From positions 1 through 5,443 of the forward strand of contig CAKKRN010000220.1 in assembly GCA_919902745.1 (NCBI GenBank): a stretch of 5,443 nucleotides of DNA, given 5' to 3'. This DNA comes from Syntrophaceae bacterium (lineage in GTDB: Bacteria > Desulfobacterota > Syntrophia > Syntrophales > UBA5619). Each line of letters opens with the position of its first letter. Positions within the stretch are counted from its first letter, which is position 1. This document shows positions 1-5,443 of this stretch, in pieces. The translations under genes and the position numbers were made by a program. The notes under the pieces are model-generated. The model saw only the letters and a list, made by a program, of their open reading frames with translations, was not told where the DNA came from and did no database searches.

Positions 1-2222
1 CGGTAGGCAGCCAGGCCGACGAGATAAGAGACGACGAGTGTCAGAACCAGCGAAGTAACAAACCAGCGGCGGTCGGCCATCTCTCGCTTCATGACGGCGA
101 TCGTGGCCGCGCAAGGGACGAAGAGCATCAGGACCGTGAGGAAGGCGAGCGCCGGGGCGTGTCCCATCACCGCGGGCAGGACCTTCAGGAGCCCCTGACC
201 CCCTACGCCGTAAAGGACGCCGAGAGTGGCGATGGCGTTTTCCTTGGCAACGACACTGGTGATCAGCGCCGTCACCATCTTCCAGTCGAGGCCGAGGGGT
301 AGGCCGAGCGGTTCGAGGAGGTGACCGATCCAGGCGAGGATGCTGGTTTCCGTCCGGCCGTCGGGGAAGTAGGCCAGGAGCCAGACGAGGATGGACATGG
401 TCAGGATGATCGTACCCGCCTTCCTGACGAAGGCAACTGTCCGCCACCAGACGACGTGCCCGATCGTATTCGGGTCGGGGCGGTGATAGAGGGGGAGTTC
501 CATGATGAAAGGGGTCGGCTCCTCCTTCATGAAGAAGTTGTGAACGACCATTCCGACGGCGCCCAAGACGAGGATGTTGAGGGTGACGAGCGACCAAACG
601 ACGAGGGTCGCATCGGCCGCAAAGACGGCGGCGGCGACGAAGGTGAGGACCGCAAGGCGCGCCGTGCAGGGGACGAAGGGGGTCAGCAGCATCGTGAGGA
701 GGCGGGCCTTTTTCGACTCGATGATCCGGACGCTCATGATCGCCGGGACGTTGCAACCGAAGCCGATGCACATCGGGATGAAGCTCTTGCCGTGGAGCCC
801 CACGAGGTGCATGAAGCGATCCATCACAAAGGCGGCCCGGGCCATGTAACCCACGTCCTCGAGGAGGGCCAGGGTGGCGAAGAAGATCAGCAGGATCGGG
901 AGAAAGGTCAGGACCGACCCCACGCCTCCGATCACCCCGCCGATCAGCAGCCCCCGGAGCCAGTCCGGCGCGGTCGTCAGAAATGGTTCGATGTCGGCGG
1001 TGAAACCGCTGACGAGCCCTTCCAGGAGTTTCTGGAGAGGGAAACCGACCTTGTAGGTCAGGAAAAAGACGCAGCCGAGGACGGCGAGGAGGACCGGAAT
1101 ACCGAAAGCAGGGCGGGTCAGGACGTGGTCGATCCGGTCGGTCATGACAACCTGGCCCATCCGGAACCGGGAGACGCAGGCGCGCGTGATCTCCTCGACC
1201 CAGTCGTACCGGCCGCAGACGACGGCGTGGAGGGAATCCTCATGGGCGATGAGGAGCGAACGGACCTGCCCCCATACCGGTGCGGGGGCCAGCCCCTCCA
1301 TCATCGTCGAGATCTCCGGGTCCCCCTCCATGAGTTTGGCGGCGACCCAGGGTGTCGTGTAAGGGGAGTGCACCGCATCCCGGATCAGGGCCGTCAGCTC
1401 CTCAAAGAGCTTGCGGTGATCCTCTCTGACCAGCGGAAGTTTCGGCAGGGGCTGCACCTCCCCGCGGGAGACGGAGATGATCCGCTGAACGAGCTCCCGG
1501 ATGCCGCGGTTTTTTGTCGCGATCATCGGGACGACCGGTAGACCGAGGGCCTTCTCCAGCGCTTCGGCGTCCACCCTGATCCCCTGCGCCTCCGCCACAT
1601 CCAGCATGTTCACGGCCACGATCACCGGCGAGCCGAGGAGGAGGAGTTCCGCGAGGAGGTAGAGGCTCCGCTCAAGGGCGGCGGCGTTGACCAAAAGGAC
1701 GATGACGTCGGGGGCCTCGTGGATGATGAACTCCCGGGCGACCTTCTCCTCCTCCGAAAAGGCCGTCAGGCTGTACGTACCGGGGAGATCGACGATCCTC
1801 ATCTCCACGCCGTCCGCGGCATGCGCGCCCTCCTTTTTTTCGACGGTCTTCCCCGGCCAGTTGCCGACATGTTGCGAAAGCCCCGTCAGGATGTTGAACA
1901 CCGTCGATTTACCCGCATTGGGCTGGCCGGCGAGGGCGACCAGGAGCGCCGCGCTCTGCGGGCGCGGACCCTTCTCTTCACGGGGGAGGCGGCTGACGAG
2001 GATCTTTACGGCCTCGCTCGCACCGAGGGCGACGCGCGTATCGGCCACCTGGACGATGACCAGCCCGCCGCTTGCCCGGAGAAAACGGATCCTCGTGTTG
2101 AGGACGATCCCCATCCCCGCCAGCCGGCTGATCAGCGCGTGGTCGCCGGAGATCGCATGGATGATTCCCTCTTCGCCGTTCCCGAGGGAGGTGACCGGCG
2201 GATATCCGTTTGGTGTCGTCAT
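1..2222 (-). CDS. feoB: Ferrous iron transporter FeoB with N-terminal FeoA domain (3' end cut by window edge)
   Basis: Inner-membrane GTP-dependent importer of Fe(II). Reading the minus strand from the ATG at 2222 gives 740 uninterrupted codons with no stop before the window edge, so only a short C-terminal piece appears to be missing. Residues about 8-77 resemble FeoA (RLAGMGI, then VAL and KILV), a small SH3-like domain that is usually a separate protein. The G domain follows: G1 GQPNAGKS at 99-106, G2 Thr126 within NWPGKTVEKK, G3 DLPG at 145-148, G4 NMLD at 205-208, and a G5-like region near 234-238. The membrane part starts near residue 373. It carries two Gate repeats with the family's conserved cysteines: Cys490 in GFGCNVP, Cys519 in PFVPCTAR and Cys704 in FVPCAATI. 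The motif VAKENAIATLGVLYG lies near 658-672. The Shine-Dalgarno is weak (GGAAAG, minus strand 2231-2226). The fusion removes the need for a separate feoA upstream, and none is seen there. The identification is secure; the exact start is slightly less so. Confidence 0.96.
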   Translation of the reverse strand, partial: MTTPNGYPPVTSLGNGEEGIIHAISGDHALISRLAGMGIVLNTRIRFLRASGGLVIVQVADTRVALGASEAVKILVSRLPREEKGPRPQSAALLVALAGQPNAGKSTVFNILTGLSQHVGNWPGKTVEKKEGAHAADGVEMRIVDLPGTYSLTAFSEEEKVAREFIIHEAPDVIVLLVNAAALERSLYLLAELLLLGSPVIVAVNMLDVAEAQGIRVDAEALEKALGLPVVPMIATKNRGIRELVQRIISVSRGEVQPLPKLPLVREDHRKLFEELTALIRDAVHSPYTTPWVAAKLMEGDPEISTMMEGLAPAPVWGQVRSLLIAHEDSLHAVVCGRYDWVEEITRACVSRFRMGQVVMTDRIDHVLTRPAFGIPVLLAVLGCVFFLTYKVGFPLQKLLEGLVSGFTADIEPFLTTAPDWLRGLLIGGVIGGVGSVLTFLPILLIFFATLALLEDVGYMARAAFVMDRFMHLVGLHGKSFIPMCIGFGCNVPAIMSVRIIESKKARLLTMLLTPFVPCTARLAVLTFVAAAVFAADATLVVWSLVTLNILVLGAVGMVVHNFFMKEEPTPFIMELPLYHRPDPNTIGHVVWWRTVAFVRKAGTIILTMSILVWLLAYFPDGRTETSILAWIGHLLEPLGLPLGLDWKMVTALITSVVAKENAIATLGVLYGVGGQGLLKVLPAVMGHAPALAFLTVLMLFVPCAATIAVMKREMADRRWFVTSLVLTLVVSYLVGLAAY

Positions 2223-2266
2223 GATCTTTCCGTGATTCGACTGTTGGGTTCTTTTAGCACAAAACC

Positions 2267-2293
2267 ATTTTAAAAAACAGCCCTTCTCATCAA
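2267..2293 (-). promoter_or_regulatory. Candidate feoB promoter
   Basis: On the minus strand, TTGATG (2293-2288) and TAAAAT (2272-2267) resemble sigma-70 -35 and -10 boxes and lie about 45 bp upstream of the feoB ATG, in the most AT-rich stretch of the window. The spacer is only 15 bp, shorter than the preferred 17, so this is a weak match. I looked for a Fur-type palindrome, as expected for an iron-regulated feo gene, and could not see a convincing one here. Confidence 0.25.
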
Positions 2294-2319
2294 CGCTTCG
2301 CTGTGTTATGAAAAGACCG

Positions 2320-2358
2320 GATCGGGTCGTCCTCCTGCGGGTGAGAAGGCGCCCGATC
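2320..2358 (+). promoter_or_regulatory. Stable hairpin in the leader of the cupin gene
   Basis: GATCGGG (2320-2326) pairs perfectly with CCCGATC (2352-2358). The stem continues inward with CG (2328-2329) against CG (2350-2351) and CCT (2331-2333) against AGG (2347-2349), leaving T2327 and T2330 bulged. That makes 12 base pairs. The T-rich stretch ATTTTGTTT follows at 2361-2369, and the ribosome-binding site of the cupin gene begins about 24 bases after the stem. The arrangement is like an attenuator or intrinsic terminator, but the T-run is interrupted. No plus-strand gene lies upstream for it to terminate. The structure is seen in the sequence; the regulatory role is inferred. Confidence 0.4.
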
Positions 2359-2382
2359 ACATTTTGTTTGCGGATGACTGCC

Positions 2383-2390
2383 AAGGAGGG
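2383..2390 (+). promoter_or_regulatory. Ribosome-binding site that fixes the cupin start
   Basis: AAGGAGGG sits 4 bases before the ATG at 2395, a near-perfect Shine-Dalgarno match. It favours that ATG over an in-frame ATG at 2308. The 29 extra residues encoded from 2308 are arginine-rich, run through the leader hairpin and do not resemble the family. Confidence 0.85.
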
Positions 2391-2394
2391 CATC

Positions 2395-2736
2395 ATGGAA
2401 ACCGATCACCGTCCGTGGGGGTACTACACGGTTCTGGCCGATGAGCCGGACCACAAGGTCAAGCGGATCTGCGTTTATCCGGGGAAGCGCCTGAGCCTTC
2501 AGCGCCACCGACGTCGGGCGGAGCACTGGTACCTTGTCCGCGGGGAGACGGTGGCGACCATCGAAGATCGGGAGATTTCCCTCCGGGCGGGCGAGGCCGT
2601 CGATATCCCCTGCGGGGCGTCCCATCGCCTTCGGAACACGGGAGACGACGAGGCGGCATTCATCGAGATCCAGACGGGGGACTATTTTGGAGAGGATGAT
2701 ATCGAACGTATCGCGGACGACTACGGCCGCGTTTAA
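2395..2736 (+). CDS. Stand-alone cupin, mannose-6-phosphate isomerase type II (ManC C-terminal) family
   Basis: A 113-residue single-domain cupin, probably cytoplasmic. It matches the C-terminal isomerase domain of bifunctional mannose-1-phosphate guanylyltransferase / mannose-6-phosphate isomerase. It begins with RPWGYYTVL and KVKRICVYPG, then has the family block LSLQRHRRRAEHWYLVRGE at about 33-51. The second cupin motif IPCGASHRLRN is at 71-81, and the ending QTGDYFGEDDIERIADDYGR is typical. Candidate metal ligands are His38, Glu43 or His44, and His77. The usual HxH pair reads H38-R-R40, so one expected histidine is arginine, which leaves catalytic isomerase activity uncertain. No guanylyltransferase domain is attached and no other sugar-nucleotide gene is visible. 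It could be a mannose-6-phosphate isomerase or a sugar-binding relative without that activity. It diverges from feoB, and its stop codon overlaps that of the convergent hydrolase gene. Confidence 0.88.
   Translation: METDHRPWGYYTVLADEPDHKVKRICVYPGKRLSLQRHRRRAEHWYLVRGETVATIEDREISLRAGEAVDIPCGASHRLRNTGDDEAAFIEIQTGDYFGEDDIERIADDYGRV
2733..2736. other. Overlapping convergent stop codons
   Basis: The cupin ends with TAA at 2734-2736 on the plus strand. The hydrolase ends with TAA at 2735-2733 on the minus strand. The near-palindrome TTTAA serves both stops, so there is no intergenic DNA. Any terminator must lie inside the opposite gene, and the two transcripts are likely to have complementary 3' ends. 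Confidence 0.9.
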
Positions 2737-3572
2737 GAGCACTCGCGGATGAGGCGCAGGCCGTTGTCGCGAAAGACCGCATCGTAGAAGCTCTGGGAGA
2801 GGTCAAGCCCGAGGAGGGTGTCGGTCTCATCCTCACGGGGGAACAGGATATTCGGAAAGTCCGAACCATAGAGGATACGCTCCCGGTTCGTCTCCAGAAA
2901 ATCGTTGCCGAGATCGAACATGGAACCGAGTTGGGGGAGGAAGGAAAAGGCCGTGTCCATGTAAATCCCGGGATGGTCTGCGAGGAGCTCCCCGAAAGCC
3001 CCGTACTCCAGGGACCCCATGTGGGCGACGATCGCCGGGAGGTCCGGATAGCGGGCGAGGAGCCGCCGGAAGGGGGTGACGCCCACGAACGCGTTTCCCA
3101 CAGGCCCTGTTCCCACATGAAAGAGGAGCCTTTTTCCCTTCGCCATGACCAGTTCATAGAGGGGGAAGAGGCGCTCGTCGTCGGGATAGAAACGCTGGAC
3201 GAGGAGTTGCAGCTTGAAGCCGAGGATTCGGGGGTGGTCCAGCAGGTCGGCGGCCATCGCGAGACCGTCTTTGTCGTCGGGATGGAAGGCCGCAAAACAG
3301 TAGAGATCCGGCAGCTCCGCCAGAATGTTCCGATTCCAGTCGTTCAGCCCCCGCGCAATGTCTTTCCGATGGGCATAGTTGGAATAAACCACGGGGCCGA
3401 CGCCCCGCTCGCGGAGGTAGGCGACGCAACCGCGCCAGTATAACGGATGGAGGATGCTCCACCCGTAGTCCGCGACGAACTTTCGCCGGATCGCGTCGAA
3501 CAGGCGGTCGGGAAAGAGGTGGACGTGGAAGTCCACCAGCGGCTCCGGCAGGCGTTTCGCCTCCGGCGGCAT
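2733..3572 (-). CDS. TIM-barrel metal-dependent hydrolase, amidohydrolase-2 family
   Basis: A 279-residue protein, probably cytoplasmic and soluble, with no signal peptide or membrane segment. It shows the ligand pattern of the amidohydrolase-2 (TIM-barrel) family: His16 and His18 in DFHVHLF at the first strand, His152 in LLFHVGTG, His184 in IVAHMGS, and Asp238 in ILYGSDFPN. Lys120 in LGFKLQ is at a position often conserved there, but no carboxylated-lysine role is proven. The family includes decarboxylases and C-C or C-N bond hydrolases acting on small molecules; the substrate cannot be told here. Translation is probably coupled to the upstream small gene: the ATG overlaps its TGA by one base (TGATG), with GGAGAGG (minus strand 3583-3577) just before it. 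Length is normal for the family and all key ligands are present. Confidence 0.88.
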   Translation of the reverse strand: MPPEAKRLPEPLVDFHVHLFPDRLFDAIRRKFVADYGWSILHPLYWRGCVAYLRERGVGPVVYSNYAHRKDIARGLNDWNRNILAELPDLYCFAAFHPDDKDGLAMAADLLDHPRILGFKLQLLVQRFYPDDERLFPLYELVMAKGKRLLFHVGTGPVGNAFVGVTPFRRLLARYPDLPAIVAHMGSLEYGAFGELLADHPGIYMDTAFSFLPQLGSMFDLGNDFLETNRERILYGSDFPNILFPREDETDTLLGLDLSQSFYDAVFRDNGLRLIRECS

Positions 3573-3685
3573 CAGACCTCTCCGGCCTTCCCCGTCTTCT
3601 TCAGCCGCTTGGCCTCTTTCTTTTCCTTCAACGTTTTGGAAGGTTTTTTCTTGGTGTCTTTTTTGACGTCCTTGTCTTTGCCCAT
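3572..3685 (-). CDS. Small lysine-rich protein of 37 residues, function unknown
   Basis: This gene codes for a strongly basic peptide that begins MGKDKDVKKDTKKKPSK and continues with TLKEKKEAKRLKK. About 16 of its 37 residues are lysine, and it has no hydrophobic segment. It is predicted to be soluble and possibly nucleic-acid or ribosome associated, but that is only inferred from charge. Three things support a real gene. There is a strong Shine-Dalgarno, GGAGGAG at minus strand 3697-3691, five bases before the ATG. The start lies at a sensible distance inside the end of the ygiQ gene. The stop TGA shares its last base with the ATG of the hydrolase. The first 58 bp overlap the 3' end of ygiQ in another frame. 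Small proteins with a K-x-LKEKR/K-AK-like core occur in other bacteria as I recall, but I cannot verify homology. Alternatively it is only a translational bridge to the hydrolase. Confidence 0.7.
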   Translation of the reverse strand: MGKDKDVKKDTKKKPSKTLKEKKEAKRLKKTGKAGEV

Positions 3686-5427
3686 GGGTTCTCCTCCCGC
3701 GTGATTTGCCGATGTTCTCTATTTACATACCCGAACCGGCCATTTTTCGCAACCAAAATCTTCTTCTGCAGCTCCCTGCCGGCGGCCGTCTTCTCCACAA
3801 AAAGCCTTCTCCCGCTCCAGGGATCGCGCCCGGTATGGTACATCAACGTAGAGATCGTCGCGGGGGTCGGGGTGAAGAGCTGGACCTGCTCGGGTTGAAG
3901 GGCGAGCTGCCGGACGGCGAAACGGCGGAGCCCTTCCATGTCCGCCTGCGTGCAGCCGGGATGGGCGGCGATCAGGTAGTAGGTTAGAAACTGCTCTTTT
4001 CCCGCCTTTGCCGTGAGTTTGAAAAAGAGATCGCGGAAGACTAACAGCGACGCGATACTCGGTTTTCCCATGCACCGGAGAACTTTTTCCTCCGAGTGTT
4101 CAGGGGCGACCTTCATCTGTCCGGAGACGTGGTGTCGGACGACCTCGCGGAGGTAGGGGACGCCGTATTTCCTATCGGCGAGCAGGATGTCGTACCGGAT
4201 GCCGGAGGCGACGATCGCCTGTTTGACGCCGGGAACCTCCCGGAGTTTCCGGAGGAGGGCGATCTGGCGGCGGTGATCGGGACGGAGGTTTTCGCAGACA
4301 TCGGGGTAGAGACAATTTCGGTCGGGGCAGGCGCCAAGGAGAAGCTTCTTCCGGCATTCGAACCCGTACATGTTGGCCGTCGGCCCCCCGACATCGAGGA
4401 TGCGCCCGTGGAAGCCGGGGAGGGAGGCCAGCAATTCTGCCTCCCGGAGAATCGAGGTCTCGCTCCGCGAGCTGACCTGCCGCCCCTCGTGGACGGCGAT
4501 CGCGCAGAAATGACACCCCCCGTAGCATCCCCGGTGGGTGGCGATCGAAAAGCGGACCGTCTCCAGCGCTCGGACTTCGCCGTCGCGGCGGTGGGAGGGG
4601 TGAACCGCCCGCGCGAAGTCCATTCCATGGACATCGTCCATCTCCGCCTCCGTCAGCGGCGTTGCGGGCGGGTTGTGGATGAGCCAGCGGGAGTCCTGCT
4701 TCTGGCAGAGCCCCTGCGCCGTCCGGTGATCCTGGTTTCGGTAGAAGACCAGGAACATCTTTTCGAAGGCCGCCGGGTCTGCCGCCGCCTCTTCCCAAGA
4801 GGGGAGTTCCTGAAATCCCGGCTTTCGTTCCGCCGCGGCGTAGCAGAGACCCCGCAGGTCCGAGACGTCCCGCCCCTCCCGGATCCGGGCGGCGAGCTCC
4901 AGAACCGTATTTTCCGCCATGCCGTAGAGGAGAAAATCGGCCTTCGCGTCGATCAGGACCGAGCGGCGCACCCGATTCGACCAGACGTCGTAATGGGCGA
5001 TCCGTCGGAGGCTTGCCTCGATCCCGCCGAGGACGATGGGCGTCGTCTGCTTGAAATGACGGCGGATCAGGTTCGCATAGGCGATCACCGCGCGGTCAGG
5101 ACGGCGGTTGTTGATCCCGCCGGCCGTGAAGTCGTCCTCCCGTCGTCTCTTCCCGGAGGCGGTGCGGTTCGCAACCATGGAGTCGATGCAGCCGCCCGTG
5201 ACGCCCCAGAAGAGCGCCGGCTCGCCGAGACGGCTGATATCATTTTTAGAGCCCACGTCCGGCTGGGGGATGATCCCCACGCGGTATCCGGCGGCAAGCA
5301 GCCGCTGGCCGATCACGGAGACGCCGACAAAGGGGCTGTCAAGGTAGCTGTCTCCGCTGATCAGGATCACGTCAAGCCGCGTCCAGCCGAGATCCCGGAC
5401 CTCCTCGGGCGTGGCGGGGATAAACAC
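3628..5427 (-). CDS. ygiQ: YgiQ-family radical SAM protein (UPF0313)
   Basis: A 599-residue radical S-adenosylmethionine protein of the YgiQ/UPF0313 family, whose reaction is still unassigned. The N-terminal third (LDVILISGDSYLDSPFVGVS at 18-37, IIPQPDV near 52, VLGGIEASLRRIAHYDVW near 132-149) is the cobalamin-binding-like domain typical of the family. The radical-SAM cluster motif is Cys301-x3-Cys305-x2-Cys308 within HRGCYGGCHFCAI. Four further cysteines, Cys358, Cys367, Cys372 and Cys378 in the stretch ending CLYPDVCENL, are a family hallmark and could hold a second iron-sulfur cluster (inference). KVAPEHSE near 439 and LFTPTPATISTLMYHTG near 517 are further family blocks. It is shorter than the E. 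coli protein (739 residues as I recall), lacking most of the C-terminal extension. The start is GTG at 5427, chosen for GGAGGAGAG at minus strand 5439-5431. The last 18 residues are basic and overlap the small downstream gene. Confidence 0.93.
   Translation of the reverse strand: MFIPATPEEVRDLGWTRLDVILISGDSYLDSPFVGVSVIGQRLLAAGYRVGIIPQPDVGSKNDISRLGEPALFWGVTGGCIDSMVANRTASGKRRREDDFTAGGINNRRPDRAVIAYANLIRRHFKQTTPIVLGGIEASLRRIAHYDVWSNRVRRSVLIDAKADFLLYGMAENTVLELAARIREGRDVSDLRGLCYAAAERKPGFQELPSWEEAAADPAAFEKMFLVFYRNQDHRTAQGLCQKQDSRWLIHNPPATPLTEAEMDDVHGMDFARAVHPSHRRDGEVRALETVRFSIATHRGCYGGCHFCAIAVHEGRQVSSRSETSILREAELLASLPGFHGRILDVGGPTANMYGFECRKKLLLGACPDRNCLYPDVCENLRPDHRRQIALLRKLREVPGVKQAIVASGIRYDILLADRKYGVPYLREVVRHHVSGQMKVAPEHSEEKVLRCMGKPSIASLLVFRDLFFKLTAKAGKEQFLTYYLIAAHPGCTQADMEGLRRFAVRQLALQPEQVQLFTPTPATISTLMYHTGRDPWSGRRLFVEKTAAGRELQKKILVAKNGRFGYVNREHRQITREENPWAKTRTSKKTPRKNLPKR
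3691..3697 (-). promoter_or_regulatory. Ribosome-binding site of the small lysine-rich gene
   Basis: GGAGGAG lies inside the ygiQ coding sequence, five bases before the ATG at 3685. It is nearly the same as the ygiQ site itself (GGAGGAGAG). Its presence in coding sequence supports real translation of the 37-residue frame. Confidence 0.75.
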
Positions 5428-5430
5428 GTC

Positions 5431-5439
5431 CTCTCCTCC
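5431..5439 (-). promoter_or_regulatory. Ribosome-binding site that fixes the ygiQ GTG start
   Basis: GGAGGAGAG on the minus strand is followed by GAC and then GTG at 5427. The family N-terminus (short, then GWTRLDVILISGD) fits this start, so a GTG initiation codon is preferred. The window ends four bases further upstream, so no promoter or preceding gene can be assessed. Confidence 0.75.
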
Positions 5440-5443
5440 ATTT

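Noticed and set aside
321..1541. A 406-codon plus-strand open frame opposite feoB
   Set aside because: It is antisense to the conserved transmembrane and GTPase part of feoB. Its composition (runs of D, E, G, R, P) is the usual mirror of high-GC codon use, and no family motif or ribosome-binding site was seen.
1687..2273. Two overlapping plus-strand frames of about 180 codons opposite the start of feoB
   Set aside because: Both mirror the FeoA and G domains of feoB, which carries all the recognisable motifs. Neither has a family signature.
2223..2300. Possible Fur or DtxR operator before feoB
   Set aside because: The stretch is AT-rich but I could not find a convincing inverted repeat resembling the Fur or DtxR consensus, so no operator is called.
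2308..2394. Upstream in-frame ATG that would lengthen the cupin by 29 residues
   Set aside because: The extension is arginine-rich and unlike the family, runs through the leader hairpin, and lacks a good ribosome-binding site, whereas AAGGAGGG precedes the ATG at 2395.
2660..3295. A 211-codon minus-strand frame inside the hydrolase gene
   Set aside because: It is serine- and arginine-rich in a shifted frame of a gene whose own frame shows all metal-ligand motifs; it is a shadow.
4113..4798. Two alternative minus-strand frames of 173 and 208 codons within ygiQ
   Set aside because: They overlap the radical-SAM core in wrong frames, are proline-, arginine- and serine-rich and show no motif.

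Overview
The window is GC-rich, compactly coding bacterial chromosome. The codons mostly end in G or C, the Shine-Dalgarno sites of the main genes are mostly strong GGAGG-type, and there is almost no non-coding space. A ferrous-iron importer and a radical-SAM enzyme suggest an anaerobic or facultative lifestyle. The protein styles fit a Desulfobacterota (deltaproteobacterial) lineage, but this is an impression and not a proof. I found no RNA genes, mobile elements, CRISPR arrays or integration sites.

Layout from left to right. (1) Positions 1-2222, minus strand: nearly all of a ferrous iron transporter FeoB whose N-terminus carries a fused FeoA-like SH3 domain. The C-terminal end runs off the left edge of the window. 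(2) Positions 2223-2394: the only real intergenic gap, lying between two divergent genes. It is AT-rich next to feoB and holds a weak feoB promoter candidate. On the other side, an elaborate hairpin leader precedes the plus-strand gene. (3) Positions 2395-2736, plus strand: a stand-alone 113-residue cupin resembling the C-terminal domain of type II mannose-6-phosphate isomerase / mannose-1-phosphate guanylyltransferase. (4) Positions 2733-5427, minus strand: a tight three-gene operon, transcribed in the order ygiQ-like radical-SAM protein (UPF0313), a 37-residue lysine-rich small protein, and a TIM-barrel amidohydrolase-2 family metal hydrolase. The small gene starts 58 bp inside the end of ygiQ, and its TGA shares one base with the ATG of the hydrolase (TGATG). 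The cupin and the hydrolase converge and their stop codons overlap.

The iron importer and the right-hand operon are probably separate transcription units. No pathway links all the genes convincingly. Within the right-hand operon the overlaps argue for coupled translation, but the substrates of the radical-SAM enzyme and of the hydrolase cannot be read from the sequence. The most notable points are the out-of-frame small basic gene bridging two enzymes, the FeoA-FeoB fusion, the structured leader of the cupin gene, and the substituted metal-ligand position in that cupin. I see no clear evidence for an entirely new system.
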